A DNA stretch of 64,000 nucleotides from positions 62,001 to 126,000 of the forward strand of contig NZ_JACBJQ010000017.1 in NCBI RefSeq assembly GCF_013404075.1, written 5' to 3'. This stretch comes from Mycolicibacterium vinylchloridicum (GTDB taxonomy: Bacteria; Actinomycetota; Actinomycetes; Mycobacteriales; Mycobacteriaceae). The notes beneath the pieces were generated by a model. It worked only from the letters and a program-made list of their open reading frames with translations, did not search any database and was not told the origin of the DNA. Position numbers and translations under genes: made by a program. Positions 17,052-25,932 of the stretch are shown here, piece after piece; position 1 is the first letter of the stretch; each line of letters opens with the position of its first letter.

Positions 17052-18397
17052 AACAGCACGGCGGGATTGAGATAGCCCGTCGGGTCGAAGGCGGCTTTGA
17101 TGGTGCGCATCGCGGCGATGTCCTCGTCGGTGCGGGCCATGCCGAGGTAGGCGCGCTTGCGACTGCCGACGCCGTGCTCCGAGCTGACGTTCCCGCCATG
17201 GGCGGCAATCAGTTTCATCATTGCCGCATACAGATTCGCCTCCTGCTCGGCGCCGCAGCGCAGCACGTTGAGGTGCAGATTGCCCTCGCCGATGTGCCCG
17301 AACAGCACTGGGATGGCATCGGGAGCATGCTCGGCAACCAGTGCGGCGGAGTCCGCCGCGAACGATGGAATCGCCGACAATGGCAGGGACACATCGAATT
17401 TCAGCGGCGGACCGAACAACCCGACCACCTCGGCGGTCGACTCGCGCACTTGCCAGAGGCGCTGCTGGGCTGCCGTATCCATGCCGACCGCCGGCTCGGC
17501 GCACAACTCAGCGTCCTCCAGCGCGTCGGCCAGCCGCTCGGTCAGATCGGTCTCGCCCGCCAGCTCGATCAACAGCAGCCAGGCGCCGGCCGTCGGCACC
17601 GGCACGTCGAAGTGCTCCGCGGCCAGCGCCGCCGATCGCCCGTCGATGAGCTCAAGGGCGGCAATGGATTCGGTGTCGCGCAACGCCCTTCCCGTCGCGA
17701 TCAGCGCATCCAGGTCGGCGAACCCGCACACCGCCGTCACCCGATGCGCGGGCACCGGATGCAGCCGCAGATCCAAGCCGGTGATCACCCCCAACGTGCC
17801 TTCGGCACCGACGAACAGCGATGCCAAGTCGTATCCGGTGTTGTCGGCGCGGACCTGACTGTGCCGGTGCACCACCGAGCCGTCCGGCAGCGCCACGTCC
17901 AGGCCGATCACCTGCTCGCCCATGTTGCCGTAGCGCACGGTGCGCAGACCGCCCGCGTTGGTCGACGCCATCCCCCCGACAGTGGCCGAGTCGCGGGCGG
18001 CGAGGTCGACTCCGAACAGCAGCCCGGACGCGGACGCGGCCCGCTGTACGGCCGCCGCGGTGACGCCGGCCCCCACCCTGATCCGGCGTTCGACGACGTC
18101 GACATCACCGATCTCGGTCAGGCGCTCGGTGGACAGCAGGACATCGTCGTGCTCGGGGACGGTGCCGGCCACCAGCGAGGTGCGCCCGCCCTGCACCGTC
18201 ACCGACACGGCTGCCTCCCGGCATTCCCGAAGCACGGCGGCGACTTCGCCGGCCGTGCCGGGACGCACCAGCGCGCTGGCCTTCCCGCGGTAGCGCCCGG
18301 TGTGGTCCACGCTGCGGCCGGCCAGGACGTCGGCGTCGGTGACGACGTGCGCGGCCCCCACGATGGCCTGGAGTCGTTCGGGCAGCGATGAACTCAT
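17045..18397 (-). CDS. FAD-linked oxidase (GlcD / D-2-hydroxyacid dehydrogenase type)
   Basis: A 450-residue flavoprotein of the FAD_binding_4 plus FAD-oxidase_C class. The PP-loop region is VTVQGGRTSLVAG and ATVGGMASTNAGG. LFVGAEGTLGVIT is the second FAD contact, and GHIGEGNLHLNV and SSEHGVG carry the C-terminal metal and substrate residues. Such enzymes oxidise D-lactate, glycolate or D-2-hydroxyglutarate. ATG 18397 overlaps the TGA of the helicase gene in ATGA, so the two are translationally coupled; longer starts run inside the helicase gene. A paralogue lies at 32385. Substrate unresolved. Confidence 0.85.
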   Translation of the reverse strand: MSSSLPERLQAIVGAAHVVTDADVLAGRSVDHTGRYRGKASALVRPGTAGEVAAVLRECREAAVSVTVQGGRTSLVAGTVPEHDDVLLSTERLTEIGDVDVVERRIRVGAGVTAAAVQRAASASGLLFGVDLAARDSATVGGMASTNAGGLRTVRYGNMGEQVIGLDVALPDGSVVHRHSQVRADNTGYDLASLFVGAEGTLGVITGLDLRLHPVPAHRVTAVCGFADLDALIATGRALRDTESIAALELIDGRSAALAAEHFDVPVPTAGAWLLLIELAGETDLTERLADALEDAELCAEPAVGMDTAAQQRLWQVRESTAEVVGLFGPPLKFDVSLPLSAIPSFAADSAALVAEHAPDAIPVLFGHIGEGNLHLNVLRCGAEQEANLYAAMMKLIAAHGGNVSSEHGVGSRKRAYLGMARTDEDIAAMRTIKAAFDPTGYLNPAVLFD

Positions 18398-21300
18398 GGC
18401 GCACACATTGCCAGAAAGGCGCCCAACTCCACCAACCCCGCCGGCGTCGACGGCAGGTAGTCGGTCAGCATCGACGAACGCACGATCACCGCCGAGTACT
18501 TGGCCCGGCTCACTGCCACGTTGAGTCGATTCCGGTTGAGCAGGAACGAGATTCCGCGCGGCACCTCGGCGATCGACGACGCCACCAGCGAGATGAACAC
18601 CACCGGCGCCTGACGGCCCTGGAACTTGTCCACCGTGCCGGCCTGCACCTCGGACAGGCCCGCGGCATCCAGCAGCCGGCGCAACAGCACCACCTGGGCG
18701 TTGTACGGCGTCACGATCAACACGTCGGCGGCCGTCAACGGACGGGTGCCGTCCTCGTCGGTCCACGCCGAGCCGAGCATCGCGGTGATCGCGGCGACGA
18801 TCGTCGCCGCTTCCTCGCGGCTGTCGGTCGAGTTGCCGTCGTGCTCGACGGTCAGCACCTGCACACCCGGCCGGAATCCGGCCAGGTGCCGGGCGGCCGT
18901 GCGCTCCTCGACCGAATGCAGCCGATTGTCGTAGGACAGCCGGGACACCGCGGCGCACACGGAAGGATGCATGCGATAGGAGCGGTCCAAGAAGTAGCCG
19001 AGTTCTTCGGGCAGCGTGTGCTGCCCGTCGACCAGCCAGCCCAGCGCCGAGGCGTCGACCGGTTCGGGGTGGGTGCCCTGGCTGACCTGGGGCAGCTGCT
19101 GCGGGTCGCCGAGCAGTAGCAGGTTGGCGGCCGCCTGTGCGACGGCGATGGTGTTGGCCAGACAGAACTGGCCTGCCTCCTCGATCACCAACAGATCCAG
19201 GCAACCCGGCGGTACTCGAGTCTGGTTGGCGAAATCCCATGCCGTGCCGCCGATCACGCAGCCGTCGTGGTCTGCGATGAACGTGGGATAGGTCTTTTCG
19301 TCGATGGCGGTCCACGGTCCGGTTCCGCTGGGCTTCTTGGCGACCAGGGACGGGTCCACCCCCGCGCCGATGATGTCGTGAAACAGGTTTTCCACCACGG
19401 CATGTGACTGTGCGACGACGCCGACCCGCCAGCGGTGCTGGTTCACCAGGGCGGCGATGACACGGGCGGCGGTGTGCGTCTTGCCGGTGCCGGGCGGGCC
19501 GTGCACCGCCACATACGACGAATCGAGCGCGAGCAATGCGGCGGTGATGTCCGCGACGCAGTCGTCGGTCCGCGGCAGCGGCCCGCCGGTGCGCGGCGGG
19601 CGGCGCAGCAGGATGTCGACGACAGCGGACGACGGCAGGGTGGGCAGCCCGGCCGCGATCTGCGTCGCCGCGGCCTCGATCGACTCGCGAAGGGCCTTGG
19701 TCGGAAACGGCGGGCCCGGGGTGAGCGCGAATGGCATGGCATCGAACGGCCCGCCCGTCTTGGGTTCTCGTTCCATGACGAGCACCTCGGTGGGAGCGGC
19801 CGGGTCGTCACAACCGAGGACTTGCACCGATGAGCAGGCGCGGCGTTCGGGGTCGTCGGATAGGCCGGCCGGTGTCGGCGGGTGGTACAACGCATACATC
19901 TCGCTGTCCAGCTCACCGGCCGCGATCGATCCGGTCAGCAGCAACCGGCGCTGCTGTTTGCGGGCCCGCGGCGGCACACACCATTCGGTGTCGACGGTCG
20001 CGCGATCGGCGAGGAAAACGCCTGGTGTGTCGGACCATTCGTCGACCGGACTGTTGAGCCGGTCGAAGTGGCCCCACCAGAACGGCTTGTCCTCGCGGCG
20101 GTGATACCCACGGGCTGCCGCGATCATCGCGACCGCGCGCTGCTCGGGACTGCGCGCTGTGACGTCATCCCCGGCGAAGCCGCCCAAGGTGCGCGCCAGC
20201 TCGTCGTCGACGTCGAGTTGTCCGCTGTCCTGAACCGGCTGCATGCCCAGTGGTGGAACGCCGGCCTCAAAGGCCCGCTGCAGCAACCAATCCCGAAGTC
20301 TACGGGTGGACCGGCAATCGTAGTGGTTGTAGTCCTCGATCTCCTTGAGTACGGTCGCGGCTTCGTCGTCGCGGCCCTCGGTCAGCAGCTCGCAATACCT
20401 GGCGTACATCGTGATCGAGTCGGTGGCGGTGGTGACATCGCCGGTGCGCAGCTCGGCGTCCATGTAGAGCGGCTCGAGCGATTTGAGGCTGTAGTTCTCG
20501 GTGCCGACCCGAATGCTTTTACGCACAAAGGGATACAGGTCGACCAGCACACCGTTACGCAGCAGGTCGTCGACCTCGTTCTCGCCCTCGCCGTAGCGGC
20601 CGGCCAGCCGCAGCAGGGCTGTCTTCTCATAGGCCGCGTAATGGTAGATGTGCATCTTCGGATACCGCTTGCGCCGCTTGCGGACCATGTCCAGAAAACC
20701 CTTGAGCGCCTTGCGTTCCTGGCGGCGGTCGTGTGCCCACAGCGGCCGGAAGTCACCGCCCGCGCCGAGCACGCCGAACATGTACTCCAGGCCCCAGTCG
20801 GTACCGTCGGCCGTCCACAGCGGGTCACCTTCGAAATCGAAAAACAGATCGCCCTTGTCGTGGTCGGGCAACAGCATCAGCGGCTGCGGGTCGACGACCT
20901 CGAAGGGCGGCTTGCCGTTCACTCGCGGCGCGATCTGCAACCGGGCCTGCCCGCTCAGCGCCGTGACCGCGCGGGCCGGCATATCGGCGACGGGACCATC
21001 ATGCTCGGCGAGCTCGGCCACCGTGGTGATGCCCGCCTCGATCAGGCGGGCCCGCTGGCTGACGCGCATGCCCGCCACCAACAGCAGGTCGTCGGTCTGG
21101 CGGACCTGCGCCGCGCACTCCGGGCAGCGCATACAGGCGCGCACACTCTCATCGGCCCAACTGACCGCGGCGTCGCCGGCGAGGTGCCGATCCAGCAGAT
21201 CCTGCAGTTCGCTGCGGCGGGACCGGTAGACCGGCAGCAGCTCGTCAACCCGGTAGGCCCGGGTCGTCCCGTTGCCCAGCACCAGTTCCACGTCGTCGTG

Positions 21301-21774
21301 CACGGCGATACCCGCGTGCGTCAGTGTCTCGGCGTAGGCGGCCAGCTGCAGCAGCGCCTCCACTTTCACCGATCGGGCGAGCTTGGTGTCGCGGAGCCGA
21401 TAACGGCCCCCGTCGAGAAGGAGAAAGTCCGCGAACCCGGCGAAGCGGCCGTCGAACATCGCGGCCTGGTAGATGACGTGCGCGCCGTGCGCGACGGCGC
21501 GCAGGGTGGCGTCCGCGGCGGCGGTCAGCCCGGCGACTGTGTAGGCGGGCCTGCCGATGACGGTGACGTCGGCCGTCGTCCGCAGCTCGTCGAGGTGGCG
21601 TTCCTCGTGGGCGTCGCCGAGATCGGCGGTGCGGGCCAACAGCTCGTCGTCGGCCGACACCGACGGGCCGCGGCCCAGCTTGGCGTCGAACGCGCGCAGC
21701 AACGCATATTCGCAGCGTGCGGCCGCGGCGAGGTCGGATGCGCTGTAGATGACGCGGTCGTCGGCGACGAACAC
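18394..21774 (-). CDS. TM0106-type RecB-like nuclease fused to UPF1-like superfamily 1 helicase (Rv1251c-like)
   Basis: A 1126-residue multidomain protein. The N-terminal quarter looks like a PD-(D/E)xK RecB-type nuclease (FAGFADFLLLDGG, YRLRDTKLAR, QLAAYAETL) ending in an iron-sulfur-like set of cysteines (ACMRCPECA). An RNase H-like exonuclease segment follows (DLFFDFEGDP near residue 310, HYAAYEKTAL, YNHYDCRSTRRLRDWL). The C-terminal SF1 helicase has Walker A GPPGTGKT near 760, motif II VIEEAGQ near 860, DKFQGRQAPVV and NRLNVAVSRAK. Length and position match Rv1251c (about 1139 residues). It probably processes DNA or RNA ends in repair. It is translationally coupled to a flavin oxidase, with no obvious functional link. 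Confidence 0.88.
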   Translation of the reverse strand: MFVADDRVIYSASDLAAAARCEYALLRAFDAKLGRGPSVSADDELLARTADLGDAHEERHLDELRTTADVTVIGRPAYTVAGLTAAADATLRAVAHGAHVIYQAAMFDGRFAGFADFLLLDGGRYRLRDTKLARSVKVEALLQLAAYAETLTHAGIAVHDDVELVLGNGTTRAYRVDELLPVYRSRRSELQDLLDRHLAGDAAVSWADESVRACMRCPECAAQVRQTDDLLLVAGMRVSQRARLIEAGITTVAELAEHDGPVADMPARAVTALSGQARLQIAPRVNGKPPFEVVDPQPLMLLPDHDKGDLFFDFEGDPLWTADGTDWGLEYMFGVLGAGGDFRPLWAHDRRQERKALKGFLDMVRKRRKRYPKMHIYHYAAYEKTALLRLAGRYGEGENEVDDLLRNGVLVDLYPFVRKSIRVGTENYSLKSLEPLYMDAELRTGDVTTATDSITMYARYCELLTEGRDDEAATVLKEIEDYNHYDCRSTRRLRDWLLQRAFEAGVPPLGMQPVQDSGQLDVDDELARTLGGFAGDDVTARSPEQRAVAMIAAARGYHRREDKPFWWGHFDRLNSPVDEWSDTPGVFLADRATVDTEWCVPPRARKQQRRLLLTGSIAAGELDSEMYALYHPPTPAGLSDDPERRACSSVQVLGCDDPAAPTEVLVMEREPKTGGPFDAMPFALTPGPPFPTKALRESIEAAATQIAAGLPTLPSSAVVDILLRRPPRTGGPLPRTDDCVADITAALLALDSSYVAVHGPPGTGKTHTAARVIAALVNQHRWRVGVVAQSHAVVENLFHDIIGAGVDPSLVAKKPSGTGPWTAIDEKTYPTFIADHDGCVIGGTAWDFANQTRVPPGCLDLLVIEEAGQFCLANTIAVAQAAANLLLLGDPQQLPQVSQGTHPEPVDASALGWLVDGQHTLPEELGYFLDRSYRMHPSVCAAVSRLSYDNRLHSVEERTAARHLAGFRPGVQVLTVEHDGNSTDSREEAATIVAAITAMLGSAWTDEDGTRPLTAADVLIVTPYNAQVVLLRRLLDAAGLSEVQAGTVDKFQGRQAPVVFISLVASSIAEVPRGISFLLNRNRLNVAVSRAKYSAVIVRSSMLTDYLPSTPAGLVELGAFLAMCAP

Positions 21775-21804
21775 AGACCCACTGTAGGCGTGCGCCCCGA
21801 CTTC

Positions 21805-22377
21805 TCAGGTGTTGCCGATCAGCTCCACGCCGTTGCCGTTCCAGCGGAACTTCACCACGCTCTGCATGCCCAGGCCATTGGTGTACGCCAGGGCGACGGT
21901 GTCACCGGTGCTCTGGGTGGTGTCGACGCCGTTGAAGCCGTAGGTGTCGGGCACTCCGGTCGGGATGTACTTGCCGAGGTGGAACATCACGGCGCGAGTG
22001 TTCGGCTTGTCGGCATTGGTGTTGGCCTTGATGATCACCGCCGACAGCTGCGCGCACTCGTTGTAGTTGCCTGCGATCGGCACCGGGTACCAGCCCTGAT
22101 TGCTCTGGGGGTCGCGCGGAAGTTCGGAGACGGTCTGCGCGATCGTCGGCGCTGCCAGGTTCACCGCGCACGGATCCGGCGGAGGAGTGCTGGTCGGGGG
22201 AGGCGGTGGCGGTGGGGGCGCCTCGGTGGTCGTTACTGCGGTCGTCGTCGGCTGCGGAGTCTTCGCCACCGTGGAGTCGCCCGAGCTGCACCCCGCGAGC
22301 GTTGCCGCCAGGATCGCCGCCGCCGCAAGTCCTAATCCCCGGGTCGCTTCGCTCCTGCCCGCCGCCCGATGCCACAC
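21805..22377 (-). CDS. lprE: LppP/LprE-family lipoprotein
   Basis: A 190-residue lipoprotein with lipobox TLAGC (Cys30). A Pro/Thr-rich linker with a polyproline run (about residues 45-80) precedes a domain with ELPRDPQSNQGWYPVPIAGNYNEC and VMFHLGKYIPTGVPDTYGFNG, the LppP/LprE pattern. The start is the GTG at 22377 (VWHRAAGRSE), which gives a normal basic N-region; in-frame codons farther up run into the deaD promoter. Position next to deaD matches Rv1252c. Surface-anchored; function unknown. Confidence 0.83.
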   Translation of the reverse strand: MWHRAAGRSEATRGLGLAAAAILAATLAGCSSGDSTVAKTPQPTTTAVTTTEAPPPPPPPPTSTPPPDPCAVNLAAPTIAQTVSELPRDPQSNQGWYPVPIAGNYNECAQLSAVIIKANTNADKPNTRAVMFHLGKYIPTGVPDTYGFNGVDTTQSTGDTVALAYTNGLGMQSVVKFRWNGNGVELIGNT

Positions 22378-22448
22378 ACCGGCGACGGTACCGGCCTTCT
22401 CGAGTGGAAGCGGGTTACGGCACGCTCCGGCAGTAGACTGCAGATCCG

Positions 22449-24143
22449 ATGACAACGCTCGAAGACGCCCCCCAGACCTTCGCCGACCTGCAGATCCACC
22501 CCGCGGTGCTGCAGGCCGTGGCCGACGTCGGCTACGAGACTCCGTCGGCGATCCAGGCGGCCACCATTCCGGCGTTGCTGGCCGGCTCCGACGTCGTCGG
22601 CCTGGCCCAGACCGGCACCGGCAAAACCGCGGCCTTCGCGATCCCGATCCTGTCCAAGATCGACGCCGAAAGCCGCAACACCCAGGCACTGGTACTCGCC
22701 CCGACGCGCGAGTTGGCCCTGCAGGTCGCCGAGGCGTTCAGCCGCTACGGCACGCACCTGAAGATCAACGTGCTGCCGATCTATGGCGGCTCCTCCTACG
22801 TCCCGCAGCTGGCCGGCCTCAAGCGCGGCGCACAGATCGTCGTCGGCACACCCGGGCGCGTCATCGACCACCTGGAGAAGGGCAGCCTGGACCTGTCGCA
22901 CCTGGACTACCTGGTGCTCGACGAGGCCGACGAGATGCTGCAGATGGGGTTCGCCGAGGATGTCGAGCGCATCCTGGCCGACACCCCGGAGTACAAGCAG
23001 GTCGCCTTGTTCTCGGCGACCATGCCGCCGGGCATCAAGAAGATCACCACCAAATACCTGCACGACCCGGTCGAGGTCACGGTCAAGTCGAAGACCCAGA
23101 CCGCCGAGAACATCACCCAGCGTTATTTCCAGGTGTCGTATCCCCGCAAGATCGATGCGCTGACCCGCCTGCTGGAGGTGGAGGAGGGCGACGCGATGAT
23201 CGTGTTCGTCCGCACCAAGCAGGCCACCGAGGAGGTCGCCGAGAAGCTGCGGGCCCGCGGGTTTGCTGCGGCGGCCATCAACGGCGATATCCCGCAGGCG
23301 GTTCGGGAGCGGACGATCGCCTCGCTCAAGGACGGGACGATCGATGTCCTGGTCGCCACCGACGTCGCCGCCCGCGGCCTGGACGTCGAGCGCATCTCGC
23401 ATGTGGTGAATTTCGACATCCCGCACGACCCCGAGTCGTATGTGCACCGCATCGGGCGCACCGGCCGCGCCGGCCGCTCGGGAACGGCATTCCTGTTCGT
23501 CACCCCGCGCGAACGTCACCTGCTGAACTCGATCGAGCGGGTCACCCGGCAAAAGCTGGTCGAGGGCCAGCTGCCGTCGGTCGAAGACGTCAACGCCCAG
23601 CGGGTGGAGAAGTTCCGCGACTCGATCACCGATGCGCTCAATGCCCCCGGGTTCGAGATGTTCCGCCGGTTGATCGAGGACTACGAGCGCGACAACGACG
23701 TGCCCTTGGCCGATATCGCCGCGGCACTGGCGCTGCAAAGCCGCAACGGCGAGGAATTCCTGATGACCGAGCCGCCGCCGGAAAAGCGGCGAGAAAAGCC
23801 CGACCGGCCCGAACGCGGGGAACGTGATCGCCCGCCACGCAAGACGCGCGACGACCTGTCGACCTACCGCATCGCGGTCGGCAAAAGGCACAAGGTCGGG
23901 CCGGGCTCGATCGTCGGCGCGTTGGCCAACGAAGGTGGGCTGCACCGCAGCGATTTCGGGCACATCACGATCAAGGAGAACTTCTCCCTGGTCGAACTGC
24001 CTACGAAGCTGTCCAAAGAAACGCTGAAAGCCCTTGAGAAGACCCGGATTTCCGGGATTCTGATCGATCTCAAGCCCGACCACGGCAACCCGAAGTACGA
24101 CTCGCGTCCCTCCGGCGGGAAGCCCCGGCGTACGAGCCGATGA
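22449..24143 (+). CDS. deaD: DEAD-box ATP-dependent RNA helicase DeaD/CsdA
   Basis: A 564-residue helicase with motif I AQTGTGKT near 55, PTREL, GTPGR, the DEAD box near 157, SAT near 190, RGLDVERI and HRIGRTGRAGR near 333. A charged linker and a C-terminal DbpA-type RNA-binding domain (about 480-545, YRIAVGKRHKVGPGSIVGAL) follow. This class helps ribosome assembly and mRNA turnover in the cold. No clear Shine-Dalgarno precedes ATG 22449. TAGACT 10-16 bases upstream could be a -10 element of a leaderless transcript (inference). The next gene overlaps its stop by 4 bp. Matches Rv1253. Confidence 0.95.
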   Translation: MTTLEDAPQTFADLQIHPAVLQAVADVGYETPSAIQAATIPALLAGSDVVGLAQTGTGKTAAFAIPILSKIDAESRNTQALVLAPTRELALQVAEAFSRYGTHLKINVLPIYGGSSYVPQLAGLKRGAQIVVGTPGRVIDHLEKGSLDLSHLDYLVLDEADEMLQMGFAEDVERILADTPEYKQVALFSATMPPGIKKITTKYLHDPVEVTVKSKTQTAENITQRYFQVSYPRKIDALTRLLEVEEGDAMIVFVRTKQATEEVAEKLRARGFAAAAINGDIPQAVRERTIASLKDGTIDVLVATDVAARGLDVERISHVVNFDIPHDPESYVHRIGRTGRAGRSGTAFLFVTPRERHLLNSIERVTRQKLVEGQLPSVEDVNAQRVEKFRDSITDALNAPGFEMFRRLIEDYERDNDVPLADIAAALALQSRNGEEFLMTEPPPEKRREKPDRPERGERDRPPRKTRDDLSTYRIAVGKRHKVGPGSIVGALANEGGLHRSDFGHITIKENFSLVELPTKLSKETLKALEKTRISGILIDLKPDHGNPKYDSRPSGGKPRRTSR

Positions 24144-25279
24144 TCGCGTCCAGCCACGTCGACCAAGGCGGACTGGAAGCAGTCTCCGGAGCCGACCGGG
24201 TTGCCTCGCTGACCGGTATCCGCGCGGTCGCCGCCCTGCTGGTGCTGGGTACCCACGCGGCCTACACCACCGGCAAGTACACGCACGGCTTTGCGGGCCT
24301 GGTGTATTCGCGCCTGGAGATCGGCGTGCCGATCTTCTTCGTGTTGTCGGGTTACCTGTTGTTCGGGCCGTGGGTGCGCGCCACTGTCGGTGGGCAGAGC
24401 GCCCCGTCGGTGCGCCGCTACGCCTGGCATCGGGTGCGCCGCATCATGCCTGCCTACGTCGTCACGGTGCTGGCCGCCTACCTGATCTACCACTTCCGTT
24501 CGGCCGGGCCCAATCCCGGTCACACCTGGATCGGCCTGCTGCGCAACCTGACCCTGACCCAGATCTACACCGACAAGTATGCGTTCGATGGCTATCTGCA
24601 CCAAGGGCTTACGCAGATGTGGAGCCTGGCCGTCGAGGTGGCGTTCTATGTGGCGCTGCCGGTGCTGGCGTGGCTGCTGCTGGGCGTGCTGTGCCGACGG
24701 CGGTGGCGGCCGGGGCTGTTGCTGACCGGGTTGGGGGTGCTCGCGCTGGTGAGTCCCGCCTGGATGGTGCTGGTACATACCACCGACTTTCTGCCGGAGG
24801 GAGCCCGGCTGTGGCTGCCCGGCTATCTGGCCTGGTTCGTCGGCGGCATGCTGCTGACGGTGTTGGGCGCCATGGGAGTCCGGGTGTACGGCTTCATCGC
24901 GATCTCGCTGGCGCTGGTCAGCTTCCTGATCGTGTCGACGCCGATCGCGGGTGAGCCCACCACATCACCGACGGGCATCACCGAGGCATTGGTCAAGACC
25001 GGGGCCTATGCCGCGATCGCGACGCTGATCGTCGCCCCGCTGGCCTTAGGCAACCGAGGTTTGTATGCGCGGCTGCTGGCCACCCGCCCGATGGTGTGGC
25101 TCGGTGAGATCTCCTACGAGATCTTCCTGGTTCACCTCGTGGTGATGGAGATCGCCATGGTCGAGGTGTTGGGATGGCCGGTGTACACCGGCTCGGCGCC
25201 TGCGCTGTTCATCGTCACGCTGGTGATGACAATCCCGGTGGCCTGGCTGCTGCACCGGTTCACCCGGGTGCGCAGCTGA
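24140..25279 (+). CDS. Acyltransferase 3 family membrane protein (Rv1254-like)
   Basis: A 379-residue integral membrane acyltransferase with about ten hydrophobic segments. Family markers are LTGIRAVAALLVLGTHA at the start, IFFVLSGYLLF, RRIMPAYVVTVL and QMWSLAVEVAFYVALP. These enzymes transfer acyl groups to sugars or lipids at the membrane (OafA/NodX type). ATG overlaps the deaD stop in ATGA, as expected for the Rv1253-Rv1254 pair. The acceptor is unknown. Confidence 0.9.
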   Translation: MIASSHVDQGGLEAVSGADRVASLTGIRAVAALLVLGTHAAYTTGKYTHGFAGLVYSRLEIGVPIFFVLSGYLLFGPWVRATVGGQSAPSVRRYAWHRVRRIMPAYVVTVLAAYLIYHFRSAGPNPGHTWIGLLRNLTLTQIYTDKYAFDGYLHQGLTQMWSLAVEVAFYVALPVLAWLLLGVLCRRRWRPGLLLTGLGVLALVSPAWMVLVHTTDFLPEGARLWLPGYLAWFVGGMLLTVLGAMGVRVYGFIAISLALVSFLIVSTPIAGEPTTSPTGITEALVKTGAYAAIATLIVAPLALGNRGLYARLLATRPMVWLGEISYEIFLVHLVVMEIAMVEVLGWPVYTGSAPALFIVTLVMTIPVAWLLHRFTRVRS

Positions 25280-25288
25280 AGCTCGCGC

Positions 25289-25348
25289 ATCGAGACAGAA
25301 CTGAGGGCGAAGATCTACCCGAAACTTCGCTCTGAGTTCTGTTTCGAT
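25289..25348. terminator. Long hairpin between convergent acyltransferase and TetR genes
   Basis: Two 24-base arms (25289-25312 and 25325-25348) match at 21 positions, with two of the mismatches allowing G-U pairs in RNA, around a 12-base loop. The core is CAGAACT / AGTTCTG. The right arm lies inside the last codons of the TetR gene. It lies nine bases after the acyltransferase stop and would act as a bidirectional terminator. It may belong to a dispersed palindromic repeat family (compare 51300-51358). Confidence 0.65.
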
Positions 25349-25932
25349 CCGTCCACTGCAGAGTCATTGGGGCACACCATCGGAACGACGAACTCCTCGA
25401 GCATCGCACGCTCGTCGTCGGCGTCGCGGCCGGGAAAGATCAGCAGCGAGGTCAGCACCCGAACCAGCCAGCGGGCGCGGCGGTGCACGACGTCGGGGTC
25501 GTCGGGCCGCAGCGACAGCAGGAACCCCGACGTCAGCGCCTGGATGACCTCGGACTGCTCGGCCATCTCCGCCCCGATGGGGGAGTCGGTGGTGGCGAAC
25601 CATGACGACAACGCCGGGCTCTCGCGCACCAATTTCATGGACGCGCTCAGCCCGGCCAGCAGCCGCTCACGCGGGTCGGGTATCCCGTTGACCAGCTCGG
25701 TCATCTGCTCGTGCAGCCGGTAGGCCTCGCGGTGTACATACGCCGTGTGCAGCACTTCGCGGTTCTCGAAATAGCGGTACAGCGTGGCCCTCGAACACCC
25801 TGCGGCACGGGCGATGTCGTTCATCCCGACGGTCGAGACGTGTTGACCCGCGAACAGCTCACCGGCGGCGTCGAGGATGCGGTCGGCGGCCACCTCGGCC
25901 CGCCGCGAGCCCAGCCAGTCCTTGCCCGCCAC
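25315..25932 (-). CDS. TetR-family regulator (Rv1255c-like)
   Basis: A 205-residue TetR repressor. The N-terminal HTH reads AAGELFAGQHVSTVGMNDIARAAGCSRATLYRYFENREVL in two adjacent segments; the remainder is the all-helical ligand domain. The GTG start at 25932 shares one base with the cyp130 stop (TAGTG), so it is co-transcribed with and downstream of the P450. It probably controls the cyp130 promoter through the palindrome at 27161-27178 (inference). Confidence 0.88.
   Translation of the reverse strand: MAGKDWLGSRRAEVAADRILDAAGELFAGQHVSTVGMNDIARAAGCSRATLYRYFENREVLHTAYVHREAYRLHEQMTELVNGIPDPRERLLAGLSASMKLVRESPALSSWFATTDSPIGAEMAEQSEVIQALTSGFLLSLRPDDPDVVHRRARWLVRVLTSLLIFPGRDADDERAMLEEFVVPMVCPNDSAVDGSKQNSERSFG

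Noticed and set aside
19882..22335. 817-residue plus-strand open frame opposite the helicase gene
   Set aside because: Composition is His/Arg/Val-rich without motifs; the minus strand encodes clear helicase and nuclease motifs.
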